Source of the DNA: Rhizobiales bacterium PAR1
Lineage (GTDB): Bacteria; Pseudomonadota; Alphaproteobacteria; Rhizobiales; Beijerinckiaceae
DNA: 64,000 nucleotides
Assembly (NCBI GenBank): GCA_002256205.1
Contig: NKIW01000004.1
Location: 201,802 to 265,801, forward strand
Reading direction: 5' to 3'
In this document: positions 63,705-64,000 of the stretch, piece by piece
How positions within the stretch are numbered: position 1 is the first letter of the stretch
How the letters are laid out: the number at the start of each line of letters is the position of its first letter
Position numbers and translations under genes: made by a program
The notes under the pieces: model-generated
The model's input: the letters and a program-made list of their open reading frames with translations, nothing else
What the model was told of the DNA's origin: nothing
Databases searched by the model: none

Positions 63705-63722
63705 ATGACAGCTGGATGACAA
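63705..63722 (-). promoter_or_regulatory. Pho box upstream of pstS
   Basis: On the minus strand the sequence reads TTGTCAT-CCAG-CTGTCAT: two seven-base PhoB half-sites in direct repeat with an 11-base period, one differing from the consensus CTGTCAT at its first base. It lies 53 bases upstream of the pstS start codon and is in the right orientation for PhoB activation. Confidence 0.88.
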
Positions 63723-63750
63723 TCTCCCTCGAGCGCCCCGGATTCCCCAA

Positions 63751-64000
63751 TCAGCGCGTTGCGGCGCGCTGATAATCCTTCACATCGGAGAAAGTGATCT
63801 CGGGAAAACGCTCGGTGTCATATTGCAGCGAGAATGGGCTCGGGGCCATGAACACCGGCGCACCGTCCAGATCGGTCGCCATGGCCGAGCCGTGACGCTC
63901 CATGAAAGTCGCGAGCTTCTTGGCATCCCCAGAGGTCACCCAGCGGCAGAGGGTGAAGCGCGTCACTTCGTAGCCGATGGGCAGGCCATATTCCTGCTTG
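63751..64000 (-). CDS. Unknown protein, only the C-terminal 82 residues in the window
   Basis: The minus frame is open to the right edge and ends at 63751. The visible part (GLPIGYEVTRFTLCRWVTSG ... DLDGAPVFMAPSPFSLQYDTERFPEITFSD) is soluble-looking and does not match a family I recognise. It does not look like PhoR or PhoU. It lies upstream of, and in the same direction as, pstS, with the Pho box in between. The stop codon lies inside an inverted repeat TCAGCGCG/CGCGCTGA (63751-63772) that could form a hairpin at the 3' end. Confidence 0.6.
   Translation of the reverse strand, partial: KQEYGLPIGYEVTRFTLCRWVTSGDAKKLATFMERHGSAMATDLDGAPVFMAPSPFSLQYDTERFPEITFSDVKDYQRAATR

Overview
The window reads as chromosomal DNA of a GC-rich alphaproteobacterium, most likely of the Rhizobiales (Hyphomicrobiales). 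The evidence is a class II aroA next to an FYDLN-type acidic protein gene and a tRNA-Ala(GGC), a Tat-type solute-binding protein, a Bug-type receptor, SapC proteins, RTX/Hint proteins and a pstSCAB operon with a Pho box. The genus cannot be fixed from the sequence. No integrase, transposase, CRISPR array or rRNA gene was seen.

Layout. 1-7.6 kb: aroA (cut by the left edge), the FYDLN protein, tRNA-Ala, a spermidine-synthase-like protein, an amino-sugar group (nagB-like, nagA, an orphan solute-binding protein, an aldose-1-epimerase relative) and a DUF2147 protein. 7.6-12.8 kb: an aromatic-catabolism operon on the minus strand (FAD hydroxylase, FAH-family hydrolase, extradiol-type VOC protein, GntR regulator), divergent from a Bug-type receptor gene. 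The intergenic side carries two matching palindromes that look like GntR operators.

12.8-34 kb is a protein-secretion and surface-layer region. It holds a LapG-like cysteine protease, two tandem SapC proteins, a PrtD/PrtE-type type I exporter, a 1222-residue VCBS/RTX protein with a TAAG site in its N-terminal module, a TolC-like channel, a second exporter of LapB/LapC type, and three further genes (RTX-Hint protein, unknown protein, short RTX protein). The whole resembles a Lap-type regulated adhesin combined with an S-layer-like (SapC) secretion locus.

34-53.7 kb is a polysaccharide or glycan locus: four GT4 glycosyltransferases, a pyruvyl transferase, a DUF4214 protein, a GH71/99-like enzyme, a WcbI-like protein, an alpha/beta hydrolase, a methyltransferase and a ManC-AGE fusion, with several unknown proteins. 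A GT2 gene lies further left, beside the sapC genes. Inside the locus is a pair resembling a phage or gene-transfer-agent spike base plus an SGNH-hydrolase fibre.

53.9-64 kb returns to ordinary functions: a DUF1045 protein, a livGFKHM-type ABC importer with a hairpin terminator between the receptor and permease genes, and, convergent with it, pstSCAB with a Pho box upstream of pstS. A minus-strand gene is cut by the right edge. The most interesting part is 12.8-53.7 kb, where a protease, cleavable RTX adhesin, two exporters, SapC proteins and glycan enzymes sit together, suggesting a glycosylated, releasable cell-surface coat.
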